Source of the DNA: Lacunisphaera sp.
GTDB lineage: Bacteria; Verrucomicrobiota; Verrucomicrobiia; Opitutales; Opitutaceae
DNA length: 64,000 bases
Direction of reading: 5' to 3'
Assembly (NCBI GenBank): GCA_029945445.1
Contig: JAQSCO010000049.1
Location: 86,972-150,971, forward strand
The notes under the pieces are model-generated. The model was not told the DNA's origin. It did no database searches and worked only from the letters and a program-made list of their open reading frames with translations. A program made the position numbers and the translations under genes. Positions 10,126-18,542 of this stretch are shown in pieces. How positions within the stretch are numbered: position 1 is the stretch's first letter; every line of letters starts with the position of its first letter.

Positions 10126-11546
10126 TGTCCGCCGTGTCCTCACTTTTCGCCGTCGCGTTCGCGTGGCTCATCGGCGCCCTGCTCACGGGATTGCTCTGGC
10201 CGCGGCGCGGTGAAGCCGCACTGGTGCTCTCGGTTGGCGCGGGCGTCGGGCTGGGCGTCACCTCGCTGATTTTCTTTTTCGCCTCGCTCGTCTCGGCCAA
10301 TCCGTTCCCCGTGGCCTTTGCCGCGGAGCTGCTGCTGAGCTGCAGCCTGCTTTTTCTCTGGCTGCGGAAGAGGCGCACCCTGCCGCCCGCGCTGGTCGCA
10401 CCGGCCCAGCCCGCGCGCTCGTGGCTGGGCGCCTTGGTGCGGTGGACCTTTGTCGCCGCGTGCGCCCTCGCGTTGTTCTCGACGGTGGCGGCCTGGCGCG
10501 TCGAGCCCTACGGCAGCTGGGACGGCTGGGCGCTCTGGAACATGAAGGCGCGCTTCCTCTACCGCGGCGGCTCCGCGGGATATTCCCAGATGGTCCAGCC
10601 GCCGCTCACGTGGACGCACCCCGATTATCCCCTGCTCGTGCCGGCGAGCGTGGCCCGCAGCTGGGCTTACACCGGCAGCGACTCGCCGTTCGCCACCGGC
10701 CTCGTCGCGACCGTCTTCGGGGTCGCGACCCTGGGCCTGCTCGTCGCCGGCGTGCACCGGCTGCGCAACCGCCTCATCGCGCTGACCGGCGGCCTGGTGC
10801 TGCTCGGCACGCCTTTTTTCGTCCGCTTCTCCTCGAACGAGCACGCGGACATCCCCGTCGGATTTTTCATGCTGGCCGCCACGGTCCTCCTCGGCATCGC
10901 CCGCGACGAGGGTGACCGCGGCGTCCTGTTCCTCGCCGGCCTGGCCACCGGGCTCGCGGCGTGGACGAAGAACGAGGGCTTGCTCTTCTGCGTGGTGCTG
11001 GGGTTGGTGTTCTCCACCACCCAGCTCGTCACGAAGCGCTGGCGCAACCTGCCGCCGCTGCTGGGCGGGCTGGCCCTGGCGTTGCTCCCGGTGCTCTGGT
11101 TCAAATTCGCGCTCGCCCCGCCGAACGACATCATGGCCGGCCAGCACGCGGACGGACTCGCCAAGCTCGCCGACTGGTCGCGGCACCAGATCATCCTCAA
11201 GGCGTGGTGGCGCGACCTGCCCAAGTTCGGCGAATGGTATTCCCTGCCCTTCCTCGTCATGCTGCTGCACCTGTTGGGCCCCGTCCGCGGCTGGTTCGAT
11301 CGCCGCACGGTGGTCACCGGCGCGATCCTGCTGCTCATGCTGGCGGGCTACTACACCGTCTACCTGCTGAGCCCCTACGATCTGGCGTGGCATCTCGATT
11401 CATCGCTGGTGCGCCTGCTGATGCAGGTCTGGCCGGTCGCCGTGTTCCTGTGGTGCCTGCTGGCGGTCAGGGCCGGGCCGGCGGCCGCGCAAACGTCTCC
11501 GGCGGAATCGCCGGCGGGTTCGCCTCCATCCGGTCAATCAGCATGA
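10122..11546 (+). CDS. Polytopic membrane protein, possible GT-C-type glycosyltransferase
   Basis: A 474-residue protein with about ten hydrophobic segments. After the third there is a soluble-looking stretch with SWDGWALWNMKARFLY and HPDYPLLVP, and later SSNEHADIP and AWTKNEGLLF. Acidic residues in the first external loop and helix-rich topology are reminiscent of GT-C (PMT/ArnT-like) transferases that use lipid-linked sugars, but I see no decisive motif. The open frame runs far upstream inside proC; the ATG overlapping the previous stop is the credible start. The last 80 bases overlap the 3' end of the convergent gene. Confidence 0.65.
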   Translation: MMSAVSSLFAVAFAWLIGALLTGLLWPRRGEAALVLSVGAGVGLGVTSLIFFFASLVSANPFPVAFAAELLLSCSLLFLWLRKRRTLPPALVAPAQPARSWLGALVRWTFVAACALALFSTVAAWRVEPYGSWDGWALWNMKARFLYRGGSAGYSQMVQPPLTWTHPDYPLLVPASVARSWAYTGSDSPFATGLVATVFGVATLGLLVAGVHRLRNRLIALTGGLVLLGTPFFVRFSSNEHADIPVGFFMLAATVLLGIARDEGDRGVLFLAGLATGLAAWTKNEGLLFCVVLGLVFSTTQLVTKRWRNLPPLLGGLALALLPVLWFKFALAPPNDIMAGQHADGLAKLADWSRHQIILKAWWRDLPKFGEWYSLPFLVMLLHLLGPVRGWFDRRTVVTGAILLLMLAGYYTVYLLSPYDLAWHLDSSLVRLLMQVWPVAVFLWCLLAVRAGPAAAQTSPAESPAGSPPSGQSA

Positions 11547-12198
11547 TGTAGAGCGTGCGGCCGTTGGCCGTCGTCTCGATGCGGTGGGGCTGCAGCACGC
11601 CGCCGACCTCGCGAAAATCCTTGAAGAACGTGTCCACCGCCACGCGCTGGTTGCTGAACACCCGGTAGGCTGTGCGCTTCACGATCTCGTGGTTCTCCGC
11701 GTCCACCCAGAGGAAAAAGATGTTATCGCTCTTGTTCATGACGAGCAGCTTGAAGGCGTTGCGCCCGTCGATCGGCTCCTCGCCGGCGTAGTCGACCGAG
11801 TAGCCCTTCGCCGCGAAGTTGACCAGCGGGCCGTCGAAGTCGGCGTTGGCGACGAAATCATTCGCGTCGGCCGCGTTCATGTCCAGCGGCGCGCCGCCCT
11901 TCAGCTCCGAGTGGCTGGTCCAGGGCTTGCCCGCGCCATCGTAGGCCTGCACCACGCGCCGCAACGGCGTGAAGCTCTCGACGCGCAGCCGGCTCGGCCG
12001 CTGGGCCACCATCGTGAAGGGCACGACCTCCTCGTTGATGAAGGTGCGCCCCTCGGCCCGTAGCGCGGTCAGCGCCGCGAGCTTGTCGCCGGCCCGTTCC
12101 GCGTGTTTCCGGGCGATCTCATGCCCGAGCTGGGCCTGGACGATGGTTGCGGCCAGGAGGAAAGCCAGGGGAAGCAGTGGACGGATGAGCCTGACCAT
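11467..12198 (-). CDS. Exported LolA/DUF2092-like protein
   Basis: A 243-residue protein with a signal peptide (about 1-22, ending VQAQ). The mature part has the alternating beta-strand pattern of LolA/LppX-type periplasmic proteins: RAEGRTFINEE, FTMVAQRPSRLRVE, PLVNFAAKGYSVDYAGEEPIDGRNAFKLLV, FFLWVDAENHEIVKR. The closest fit is the group that reads out outer-membrane lipoprotein-sorting-like folds, often of unknown ligand. Its C-terminus (PPAIPPETFARPPARP) overlaps the opposite-strand membrane protein by 80 bases. Confidence 0.65.
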   Translation of the reverse strand: MVRLIRPLLPLAFLLAATIVQAQLGHEIARKHAERAGDKLAALTALRAEGRTFINEEVVPFTMVAQRPSRLRVESFTPLRRVVQAYDGAGKPWTSHSELKGGAPLDMNAADANDFVANADFDGPLVNFAAKGYSVDYAGEEPIDGRNAFKLLVMNKSDNIFFLWVDAENHEIVKRTAYRVFSNQRVAVDTFFKDFREVGGVLQPHRIETTANGRTLYIMLIDRMEANPPAIPPETFARPPARP

Positions 12199-12282
12199 GG
12201 AGTGCGGTTATCGTGCGCAAGTTCCGCGGGTCGTCTACCAGTAAAGATTGCCGCGGGCCCGGGAAGCGTTACCAGTCACGCC

Positions 12283-12522
12283 ATGGAATTCGGCTGGTGG
12301 GAAAAGGACGAGGAAGGCAAAAAGCGTCAGGTCTTTGTCGAGATCTTCGGCAAGAACATCACTTGGGCCCGGAAATACGGCCACAATTCCTCGTGGGAGC
12401 CCTTCACGAATCCCACGGACGCGGAATGGGACAAGCTCGTCGCCGAGGCCGAGCGCCGCGTGCCGCGCCGGCTTTTTTCCCAGAAGCAGTTCGAGTTTAT
12501 TTTGAGCCAGCGGCCGAAATGA
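12283..12522 (+). CDS. Small conserved-looking hypothetical protein
   Basis: A 79-residue protein with an aromatic and charged composition (MEFGWWEKDEEGKKRQ, FGKNITWARKYG). There is no signal peptide or membrane segment. The frame stays open upstream but this ATG begins a well-structured sequence; the earlier part translates the intergenic repeat-like region. It overlaps the 3' end of the convergent Nudix gene by 26 bases. Function is unknown. Confidence 0.55.
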   Translation: MEFGWWEKDEEGKKRQVFVEIFGKNITWARKYGHNSSWEPFTNPTDAEWDKLVAEAERRVPRRLFSQKQFEFILSQRPK

Positions 12523-13030
12523 GCCAGGGCCGCGCCTGCGGCCAGATGAGCATCAGCACGGGCGCCAGCTCCTGCGGCCGCTCCGCTAGCCAGCGGTCGA
12601 TCTCCGCCGGCGTGAACCAGTCGCCGCGCTCGATCTCATCCGCCTGCAGCGTGAACGGCCCCTCGGCCTCGACGCGGTAGACCCACAGGAATTCCTGGCC
12701 GGTCTGCTCCTGCGCTTCCAGCTTGAACAGCGGTTGCGGCGGCTTCACGGGCCGGCAGCCGAGTTCCTCCTCCAATTCGCGCACCGCCGTGCCGTCGTAG
12801 TCCTCGCCGGCGCCGACATGCCCGGCCGCCGAAGAGTCCCAGACGCCGGGAAACAAGTCCTTCTGCATCGAGCGCTGGTGGAGGAACACCTTGCCCGCCC
12901 GGTTGACCACGAGCATATGGACCGCCCGATGCCGCAGCTTGCGCCGGTGCACCTCGCGCCGCGGCAGCTGCCCGGTCACCCGGTCCCGCTCGTCCACCAC
13001 GTCGAATAGCTCGTCCAGGTTTTGGCCCAC
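12497..13030 (-). CDS. Nudix hydrolase (YfcD/IDI-like)
   Basis: About 177 residues. The sequence from LDELFDVVDERDRVTG through HMLVVNRAGKVFLHQRS and VWDSSAAGHV is typical of YfcD/isopentenyl-diphosphate-isomerase-like Nudix proteins. The full Nudix box is present, with G, five residues, E, seven residues, REL and EEL-G (GHVGAGEDY through EEELG), so Mg-dependent pyrophosphatase chemistry is expected. Substrate is unknown. The start is uncertain: I chose the GTG encoding VGQNLDELF. It lies inside a dispersed inverted-repeat arm, and the 33 codons further upstream are translated repeat. Confidence 0.75.
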   Translation of the reverse strand: MGQNLDELFDVVDERDRVTGQLPRREVHRRKLRHRAVHMLVVNRAGKVFLHQRSMQKDLFPGVWDSSAAGHVGAGEDYDGTAVRELEEELGCRPVKPPQPLFKLEAQEQTGQEFLWVYRVEAEGPFTLQADEIERGDWFTPAEIDRWLAERPQELAPVLMLIWPQARPWLISAAGSK

Positions 13031-13156
13031 GAAATCCACGAAAGGGCACGAAAATAACCCTGTCGAGAAATCATGTGCCCGGCCTGCCATTCTGAGCGAA
13101 GCGAAGAATCCATTCTTCTGGTTTGTCATTCGTGCCGTTTCGTGTGTTTCGTGGGC
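13025..13156. repeat. Intergenic inverted repeat with HSERSEE-type insert
   Basis: Two 30-base arms (13025-13054 and 13127-13156) match in 25 of 30 positions as inverted repeats built from CACGAAA units. Between them, at 13088-13111, lies CATTCTGAGCGAAGCGAAG followed by AATCC, whose spurious translation HSERSEES is widespread in intergenic repeats of many bacterial genomes. The element fills the space between the divergent Nudix gene and the next rightward gene and overlaps the probable Nudix start. Confidence 0.65.
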
Positions 13157-13173
13157 GCTTCCCCCCTTTCCAT

Positions 13174-13656
13174 ATGGCCAAAATCGAAGTCAGTCAGGTC
13201 GCCGAGATCCTCAAGAAACACAAACTGGATCCCTCCATCCTCCGCGAAATTGTCGAGGAGATGAACGAAATCACCGCGCCCGCCGCGGACGAGGACCTCA
13301 AGCCGCCCGCGCCCAAGAAGCAGTTCGTCGTGCTGCTCTCCGACATGGACGGCAAGCTCCCGAAGAAGGACCTCACCGGCTGGGTCGTGCAGATCCCGGA
13401 GAACGCCAGCCCGTTCTCGACCACCGACCGCATCTTCAAGGGCGCCTACGATTTCAACGCCTCCAAGAAGGGCCGCCTGCTGCCGGTCAAGTCCGTCGGC
13501 GAGGCGCTTGAGAGCGCCAGCGCCAAGTATTTCAAGGAGTCCGAGCTCTGGATTAAAACCAAGATGCCCGTCGCCGTCGTCGTCACCGACAACGTCCTCC
13601 CGAAGGATGAGTTCAAAGTCGAGAAAGTCGACAAGCGCCGTCGCGACGACGAGTAA
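13174..13656 (+). CDS. Hypothetical cytoplasmic protein
   Basis: A 160-residue, strongly charged protein with no membrane segment. It opens with a helical N-terminus (MAKIEVSQVAEILKKHKLD), an acidic/Pro linker, then a beta-rich part (KQFVVLLSDMDGKLP, LTGWVVQIPENASPFSTTDRI, IKTKMPVAVVVTDNVLP) and a basic tail ending KRRRDDE. I do not recognise the family. The ATG chosen lies just past the repeat element; the 17 upstream codons are translated repeat. Confidence 0.6.
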   Translation: MAKIEVSQVAEILKKHKLDPSILREIVEEMNEITAPAADEDLKPPAPKKQFVVLLSDMDGKLPKKDLTGWVVQIPENASPFSTTDRIFKGAYDFNASKKGRLLPVKSVGEALESASAKYFKESELWIKTKMPVAVVVTDNVLPKDEFKVEKVDKRRRDDE

Positions 13657-13658
13657 AG

Positions 13659-14180
13659 TCAGCGCAGCCCCGCCTGCTCCGGCTTGAGCCCGCGGGCCTT
13701 GAGCGCCTCGGCCACGGCCTTGAGGTCGAGCAGCACGCCGGGCTTCACGCCGCGACGGGCATACCAGCCCTGGTTCATCTCCAGGCAGAACTGGATGCTG
13801 CGACTGCGCGCGCTGACCGGCCGCTCGTCGAGCGGATACATCGGGTAAATCTCCTTCAACTCACCCGTCGCCTCAAAATAGCCGATGTCGAGCGGCAGCG
13901 TGGTGTTGCGCATCCAGAAACCCTGCGGCTGCGGCGCCGTGAAGACGAACAGCATGCCCTCGTCCTCGCCCATCGTCTTGCGGAACATGAGGCCCTGCTG
14001 CAATTCCGCCGGCAATGCCGCGATCTGCATCTGCACGGTGCGGTCGCCAACCTTGATGGCGAAACGGTCGTCGACGGTCTTGGGCGCGGCGTCCCGGGCC
14101 GCATCGGAGCGGCCGCAGGCGGTGAGGAGCAGGGCGGCGGCGAGGGCGAGGGACGACAGGAAGCGGGGGCGGGAAAACAT
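13659..14180 (-). CDS. DUF192 lipoprotein
   Basis: A 173-residue protein with a lipoprotein signal peptide (LLLTACG, Cys near 22) and a DUF192 domain: VQMQIAALPAELQQGLMFRKTM, MLFVFTAPQPQGFWMRNTTLPLDIGYF, IQFCLEMNQGWYARRGVKPG. DUF192 proteins are small exported beta-barrel-like domains of undefined role. The frame on this strand stays open for 525 more codons upstream, but that part is antisense to the M24 peptidase gene and has no protein-like features. Confidence 0.8.
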   Translation of the reverse strand: MFSRPRFLSSLALAAALLLTACGRSDAARDAAPKTVDDRFAIKVGDRTVQMQIAALPAELQQGLMFRKTMGEDEGMLFVFTAPQPQGFWMRNTTLPLDIGYFEATGELKEIYPMYPLDERPVSARSRSIQFCLEMNQGWYARRGVKPGVLLDLKAVAEALKARGLKPEQAGLR

Positions 14181-14243
14181 TTTTGCGTTTTGGAGGTGTT
14201 TCCTAGCTAATGGGCCTTCCGCACAACTCAACCCATCTCTCCC

Positions 14244-15380
14244 GTGAGCCAGAAATCCCCCGCCCCGCTCCTCTACGCCGACACCCACGCCAGCGCCGAC
14301 ATGCTCTATTTCGGGCGCGTCGAGGTGCACGACCCGTTCATCGCCTTGGGCGTGGGCGGCCGGACCATCACCGTGCAAAGCGCGCTGGAGTTCGGCCGCG
14401 TGAAGAAGACGAGCGCGTTCGACGTCGTCCTGCCGCGCGAAAAATGGCTCGCCCGGGCCCAGGAGATCTACGGCCCGAAGGCCGGCGTGGCCGAGATTAT
14501 CGCCACCCTCGCCGGCCACTACCGCCTGCGGCACTTCCGCGTGCCGGACGACTTTCCCGGTTCGCTCTACGTGAAGCTCACCCAGCACGGCCTGAAGCTC
14601 GCGTTCGCCGATGGAATGATGTTCCCCGAGCGCGAGATCAAGACCGACTGGGAAGCCGCCTGCATCCGCGAGGGCAACCGGCTCTGCACGGTCGGCTATG
14701 CGGTCGCCGAAAGAATCCTGCGCGCCGCTCAGATCAAGGGCCGCGCGCTCGTCCACCGCGGCAAGCCGCTCACGTCCGAGTCGCTGCGCTTCGCGCTCGA
14801 GACCGCCATCAGCGAGCAGGGCGGCAACCCGCAGGACACCATCGTCGCCGGCGGCAACCAGGCCTGCGACCCGCACGACCGCGGCTCCGGCCCGCTGCGG
14901 CCGCACGAACTCATCATCATCGATATTTTTCCGCGCGTCGTGAAGACCGGCTATTTCGGCGACATGACCCGCACCTACCTCAAGGGCCGCCCCTCCGAGG
15001 AGCAGCGCAAGCTCGTCGCCACCGTCCGCAAGGCGCAGCTCGCCGCGACCAGGACCATCCGCGCCGGCGTCGACGGCCGGGCGGTCCACAAGGCGTGCAC
15101 CGACTGCTTCGCCGCCGCCGGCTACATCACACGACAGACCAAGGACGGTGCCGTCGGCTTCATCCACGGCACCGGCCACGGGCTCGGCCTCGCCGTGCAC
15201 GACCCGGGCCGCATGTCGCCGGCCGTGTCCTATCCGCTGAAAAAGGGCTCCGTGATGACTGTCGAGCCCGGCCTGTATTATCCCGGCCTCGGCGGCTGCC
15301 GTTGGGAGGACGTCGTGCAGGTGACCGCCACCGGCACCAAGCCGCTCTCGAAGCATCCCTACAACTGGGAAATCCGCTGA
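14244..15380 (+). CDS. M24-family metallopeptidase (Xaa-Pro aminopeptidase-like)
   Basis: A 378-residue pita-bread-fold peptidase. An N-terminal creatinase-like domain (1-135) precedes the M24 catalytic domain. All five dinuclear metal ligands are visible: Asp227 (IIIDIFPR), Asp240 (GDMTRT), His312 (HGTGHGLGL), Glu341 (EPGLYY) and Glu355 (WEDVV). It should cleave N-terminal residues, probably Xaa-Pro. It is cytoplasmic since no signal is seen. The start codon is GTG. The gene is followed by a long palindromic element. Confidence 0.87.
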   Translation: MSQKSPAPLLYADTHASADMLYFGRVEVHDPFIALGVGGRTITVQSALEFGRVKKTSAFDVVLPREKWLARAQEIYGPKAGVAEIIATLAGHYRLRHFRVPDDFPGSLYVKLTQHGLKLAFADGMMFPEREIKTDWEAACIREGNRLCTVGYAVAERILRAAQIKGRALVHRGKPLTSESLRFALETAISEQGGNPQDTIVAGGNQACDPHDRGSGPLRPHELIIIDIFPRVVKTGYFGDMTRTYLKGRPSEEQRKLVATVRKAQLAATRTIRAGVDGRAVHKACTDCFAAAGYITRQTKDGAVGFIHGTGHGLGLAVHDPGRMSPAVSYPLKKGSVMTVEPGLYYPGLGGCRWEDVVQVTATGTKPLSKHPYNWEIR

Positions 15381-15388
15381 CGGTTTTT

Positions 15389-15438
15389 GGAGGGCTCGCG
15401 TCCCTGCGAACCGCGGTCCGCAGGGACGCGGACCCTCC
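15389..15438. repeat. Long palindromic intergenic element A
   Basis: Arms GGAGGGCTCGCGTCCCTGCG and CGCAGGGACGCGGACCCTCC pair at 18 of 20 positions around a loop that itself contains ACCGCGGT. It lies between the M24 peptidase and the glycosylase gene. No T tract follows, so it is not a simple terminator. It is one of several similar elements in the window. Confidence 0.7.
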
Positions 15439-15455
15439 AGCCAACCGACACCCCC

Positions 15456-16280
15456 ATGCCCGAACTGGCCGAAGTTGAGTTTTTCCGCAAACGCTGGGGC
15501 GCCGGACATGGCGCCAAGGTGCTCGCTGTGCGGCTGCACGAGGGCAAGAAGGTCTTCCGCGGCACGAGCACGGCCCTCTTGAAGAAGAAGCTCACGGGCG
15601 CCATGCTCCTCGGCTCCGAAACTGCGGCCAAGCAGATGCTCTTCCGCTTCTCGGGCGGCGCCTGGCTGGGCATCCACCTCGGCATGAGCGGCGCGCTGCG
15701 CGTCGAGGCGCCGGACTACGTCGCGGCCAAGCACGACCACTTCATCCTCGTGCAACGGCAGCGCCAGCTGGTCTTCAACGACCCGCGCATGTTCGGCGGC
15801 GTGCTTTTTGCCACCGGGCCAAAACCGCCGGCGTGGTGGACGCGCATCGCCCCGGCCATCCTGTCGAAGACCTTCACCGTCGAGGCAGTCGCGAATTTCC
15901 TAAAGCGCCGCGCCCGCGCCCCGCTCAAGGCCGTGCTGCTGATGCAGGAACGTTTCCCCGGCATCGGCAACTGGATGGCCGACGAGGTCCTCTGGCGCGC
16001 GGCAATCCACCCGAAGCGGCTCGCCGGCTCGCTCAAGCCGGCGGAGGTGCGCACGCTGCACCGCGAGTGCCGGAACCTCTGCCGGATCGCCCTCGACACC
16101 ATCGCCGGCCAGGGCCGCTACCTGCCGCCCAACCTCAACCACCACATCCCACCGTCGTGGTTGTTCTGGCACCGCTGGGAGAATGGCGGCCTTTGCCCGC
16201 GCACCAAGAAGCCGTTGGTCCGCGCGGAGGTCGGCGGCCGCACAACGTGCTGGTCGCCCGCCCGGCAGAAGCTACGCTGA
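15456..16280 (+). CDS. Fpg/Nei-family DNA glycosylase with atypical zinc finger
   Basis: A 274-residue base-excision repair glycosylase/AP lyase. The catalytic N-terminus is Pro2-Glu3 ([10 protein letters not shown]), Lys59 matches the phosphate-contacting Lys, and the helix-two-turn-helix [16 protein letters not shown] is present near 168. The C-terminal region [22 protein letters not shown] keeps only one Cys of each expected CxxC pair, plus a nearby His in FWHRW. Zinc may therefore be bound differently or not at all. It is probably active on oxidised bases. The tlyA-like gene follows after 4 bases. Confidence 0.85.
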   Translation: MPELAEVEFFRKRWGAGHGAKVLAVRLHEGKKVFRGTSTALLKKKLTGAMLLGSETAAKQMLFRFSGGAWLGIHLGMSGALRVEAPDYVAAKHDHFILVQRQRQLVFNDPRMFGGVLFATGPKPPAWWTRIAPAILSKTFTVEAVANFLKRRARAPLKAVLLMQERFPGIGNWMADEVLWRAAIHPKRLAGSLKPAEVRTLHRECRNLCRIALDTIAGQGRYLPPNLNHHIPPSWLFWHRWENGGLCPRTKKPLVRAEVGGRTTCWSPARQKLR

Positions 16281-16284
16281 TCCC

Positions 16285-17031
16285 ATGGCCGCCAAGACCC
16301 GACTGGACGAACTGCTGGTGGCCCGCGGGCTGTCCCCCAGCCGTGCGCAGGCCAAGGCGCTCATCATGTCCGGCCGGGTGCGCCACGGCACCGAGCGGCT
16401 CGAGAAGCCCGGCAAGGAATTCCCCGCCGACTTCGAACTCACGGTCGACCAGCCGCCGCGCTTCGTCAGCCGCGGCGGGGAGAAGCTCGCCGCCTATCTT
16501 GAAAAATTTCCCGTCGACCTGACCGGCGCCCACCTCCTCGACATCGGCGCCTCGACCGGCGGCTTCACCGACTGCGCGCTGCAGGCCGGCGTCGCGTCCG
16601 CCACCTGCGTCGACGTCGGCCACGGCCAGCTGCACGAGAAGATCCGCCGCGACCCGCGCGTCACGAGCCTCGAAAAAACCAACGCCCGCCACCTCGCGCC
16701 CGGCGCCCTGCCCCGCGCCAGTTATGACGCGGTCGTCATGGACCTGTCGTTCATCTCCTTGAAAAGCGTGCTGCCCGCCGTGTGGCCGTTCCTGCGGCCC
16801 GGCGGCACCCTCGTCGCGCTCGTGAAGCCGCAGTTCGAGGCCGGCAAGACCGAGGTCGACAAGGGCGAGGGCATCATCCGCGACGACGCCGTGCGCGCCC
16901 GCGTGCTGGCCGAGGTGCGCGGCTTCGCCCTGCGTGAGCTGGCCGGCGCCGCGCTGCTCGGCGAAATGGAGTGCCCGGTCCACGGGGCCGACGGCAACCG
17001 CGAATACCTGCTCGGCCTGCGCAAGGCGTAG
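16285..17031 (+). CDS. TlyA-family rRNA 2'-O-methyltransferase / hemolysin A-like
   Basis: A 248-residue protein with an N-terminal S4 RNA-binding domain ([23 protein letters not shown]) and an FtsJ-like methyltransferase domain. The SAM motif [14 protein letters not shown] spans 84-97, MDLSFISLK lies near 152 and VKPQFEAGK near 178. By family it methylates ribosomal RNA in the cytoplasm; the old hemolysin name is misleading. It starts 4 bases after the glycosylase stop and so is probably co-translated. The longer upstream frame lies inside that gene and was rejected. Confidence 0.9.
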   Translation: MAAKTRLDELLVARGLSPSRAQAKALIMSGRVRHGTERLEKPGKEFPADFELTVDQPPRFVSRGGEKLAAYLEKFPVDLTGAHLLDIGASTGGFTDCALQAGVASATCVDVGHGQLHEKIRRDPRVTSLEKTNARHLAPGALPRASYDAVVMDLSFISLKSVLPAVWPFLRPGGTLVALVKPQFEAGKTEVDKGEGIIRDDAVRARVLAEVRGFALRELAGAALLGEMECPVHGADGNREYLLGLRKA

Positions 17032-17055
17032 GCCAGGATCGCCGATCCCGTCAAA

Positions 17056-17105
17056 GGTGGAGCGCGCTGACCCCGGCAAGCGTCCTGGGGTCAGGACGCT
17101 CCACC
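17056..17105. repeat. Long palindromic intergenic element B
   Basis: Arms GGTGGAGCGCGCTGACCCC and GGGGTCAGGACGCTCCACC pair at 17 of 19 positions. It is placed between the tlyA-like gene and NAD kinase. Just downstream (about 17140-17166) are two copies of TATCCGCGT followed by AATCAGCGG, which also looks like dispersed intergenic sequence. No function can be assigned. Confidence 0.65.
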
Positions 17106-17175
17106 CCGGGATGCCGACTGCTGATAATTGATTTCCAATATCCGCGTTTATCCGCGTAATCAGCGGAGCATCACC

Positions 17176-18018
17176 ATGCCTCCCTTCCGCAAACTGGCCT
17201 TTGTCTACAACTCGGAAAAACCGGGGGCGGCCGAGCTCGCGCAGGAACTGCTGGAGATCGCCCGCCTGGCCGGGGCGAAGAAGCTGAAGCTGTCCGGCGA
17301 CCGCAAGCTGCCGCGCGGCTACTTCAAGGACTGCGACGCATGCTGCGTCATCGGCGGCGATGGCACGCTGCTCGGCGCCGTGCGCGGCGCGACCGCCGCC
17401 GACATCCCGATCATCGGCGTCAACCAGGGCAGCCTCGGCTTTCTTACCACCTTCTCCGCCGACGAGGCCCGCGCGCAGTTCGCCGCGCTGCTGGACGGCG
17501 ACTACCGCATCGCCCGGCGCGAACTGCTCGATTGCAAGACGGGCCCGCGGCGCAGCGACATCGCCCTGAACGACGTGTTGATCAAGGACGCCAAGCCCTC
17601 GCGCATCGTCCGGCTCGAGGTTTTCGCCAACGACCAGCTGGTCACCGAATACACCTGCGACGGCCTGATCTTTTCGACCCCGACCGGCTCGACGGCCTAC
17701 AACCTCGCGGCCGGCGGCCCGATCATCCACCCGGCGGCCAATGTCATCGCCATGACACCCATCTGCCCGCACACGCTGAGCAACCGCACGATCATCTTCC
17801 GCGACGACGTGAAGCTGACGGTGCTCAACCGCAGCGAGCAGTCGCGGCTGCTGGTCGCCATGGACGGCCAGCGCAACATGGTCGTCACCCAGGGCACGCC
17901 GGTGGAGATCTCGAGCTCCACGCGCACCCTGCTGCTGGCACAGCGCCGCGACTACTCCCACTTTGAAGTCATGCGCGCCAAGCTCAAGTGGAGCGGCGGC
18001 CTGCTCGAGAAGAAGTAA
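17176..18018 (+). CDS. nadK: NAD kinase
   Basis: A 280-residue ATP-NAD kinase that makes NADP. The GGDG motif is at 60-63 (VIGGDGTLLG), followed by GVNQGSLGFLTTF, the NE/ND-type motif (ALNDVLIKD) and the conserved TPTGSTAYNLAAGGPII. Length is normal. The chosen ATG begins MPPFRKLAFVYNS; the 16 codons before it come from the repeat-like segment. Confidence 0.95.
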   Translation: MPPFRKLAFVYNSEKPGAAELAQELLEIARLAGAKKLKLSGDRKLPRGYFKDCDACCVIGGDGTLLGAVRGATAADIPIIGVNQGSLGFLTTFSADEARAQFAALLDGDYRIARRELLDCKTGPRRSDIALNDVLIKDAKPSRIVRLEVFANDQLVTEYTCDGLIFSTPTGSTAYNLAAGGPIIHPAANVIAMTPICPHTLSNRTIIFRDDVKLTVLNRSEQSRLLVAMDGQRNMVVTQGTPVEISSSTRTLLLAQRRDYSHFEVMRAKLKWSGGLLEKK

Positions 18019-18056
18019 GGTGGCGCGCGGCGGCCGGACGCGCCCCACCGATCAAA

Positions 18057-18083
18057 ACAAAAACCCCGGCGTTTCGGCCGGGG
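18057..18083 (-). terminator. Intrinsic terminator of the EF-hand gene
   Basis: On the minus strand a perfect 7-bp stem (CCCCGGC/GCCGGGG) is followed by TTTTTGTTTTG. It lies 24 bases beyond the stop of the leftward EF-hand gene. The opposite strand has no T tract after the stem. Confidence 0.75.
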
Positions 18084-18106
18084 TCGGATAGCGGGAAACG
18101 TGACCG

Positions 18107-18472
18107 TTACTTCTTCTCCTTTTCCTTTTCCATCCCGGCCTTCCTGGCTTCCTTCTCGGCCTTGGCCGCGGCCTTGTCGGCTTCTTCCTGAACCTTCTCT
18201 TCCTTGTCGATCTTGCCGTTCTTGTTCGTGTCGTATTTCGCGAGGCGGGCGGCCTTTTCGGCTTCCTTCTTTGTGTCGGCGTCGGCCTTCAGCTTGGCCG
18301 TCTCGGCCTCGTCCAGCTGCCCGTCGCCGTTGGCGTCGTATTTCTTGAGGTCGGCCTTGCTCGGGCCTTTTTCCTTCTTCGGCTCCTCCGCGCGCAGGGT
18401 CGAGACAGAGCACAGGAACACAAGCGCCAGAAGTCCCAGCGCGATTTGCAGAATGGATTTTTGAACTTTCAT
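18107..18472 (-). CDS. Exported EF-hand protein
   Basis: A 121-residue protein with a hydrophobic signal segment (LQIALGLLALVFLCS), then two canonical 12-residue EF-hand loops, DANGDGQLDEAE and DTNKNGKIDKEE, separated by about 30 residues. The Ca-coordinating Asp/Asn/Glu positions are all filled. The rest is extremely rich in Lys, Glu and Ala and should be helical. A calcium-binding envelope or periplasmic role is inferred; the partner is unknown. Confidence 0.75.
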   Translation of the reverse strand: MKVQKSILQIALGLLALVFLCSVSTLRAEEPKKEKGPSKADLKKYDANGDGQLDEAETAKLKADADTKKEAEKAARLAKYDTNKNGKIDKEEKVQEEADKAAAKAEKEARKAGMEKEKEKK

Positions 18473-18542
18473 TGCGCGGCCACGATAGCCGGAATCCCCG
18501 GCGACGGGCAAGAGGCGGCCTTGGCCTAAAATCAGGTGCCTT

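Noticed and set aside
13659..15755. 698-codon leftward frame
   Set aside because: Only its last 173 codons (the DUF192 lipoprotein) look like protein; the rest is antisense to the M24 peptidase.
16135..18048. 637-codon leftward open frame over tlyA/nadK
   Set aside because: Shadow of two real rightward genes; composition is typical of antisense GC-rich frames.
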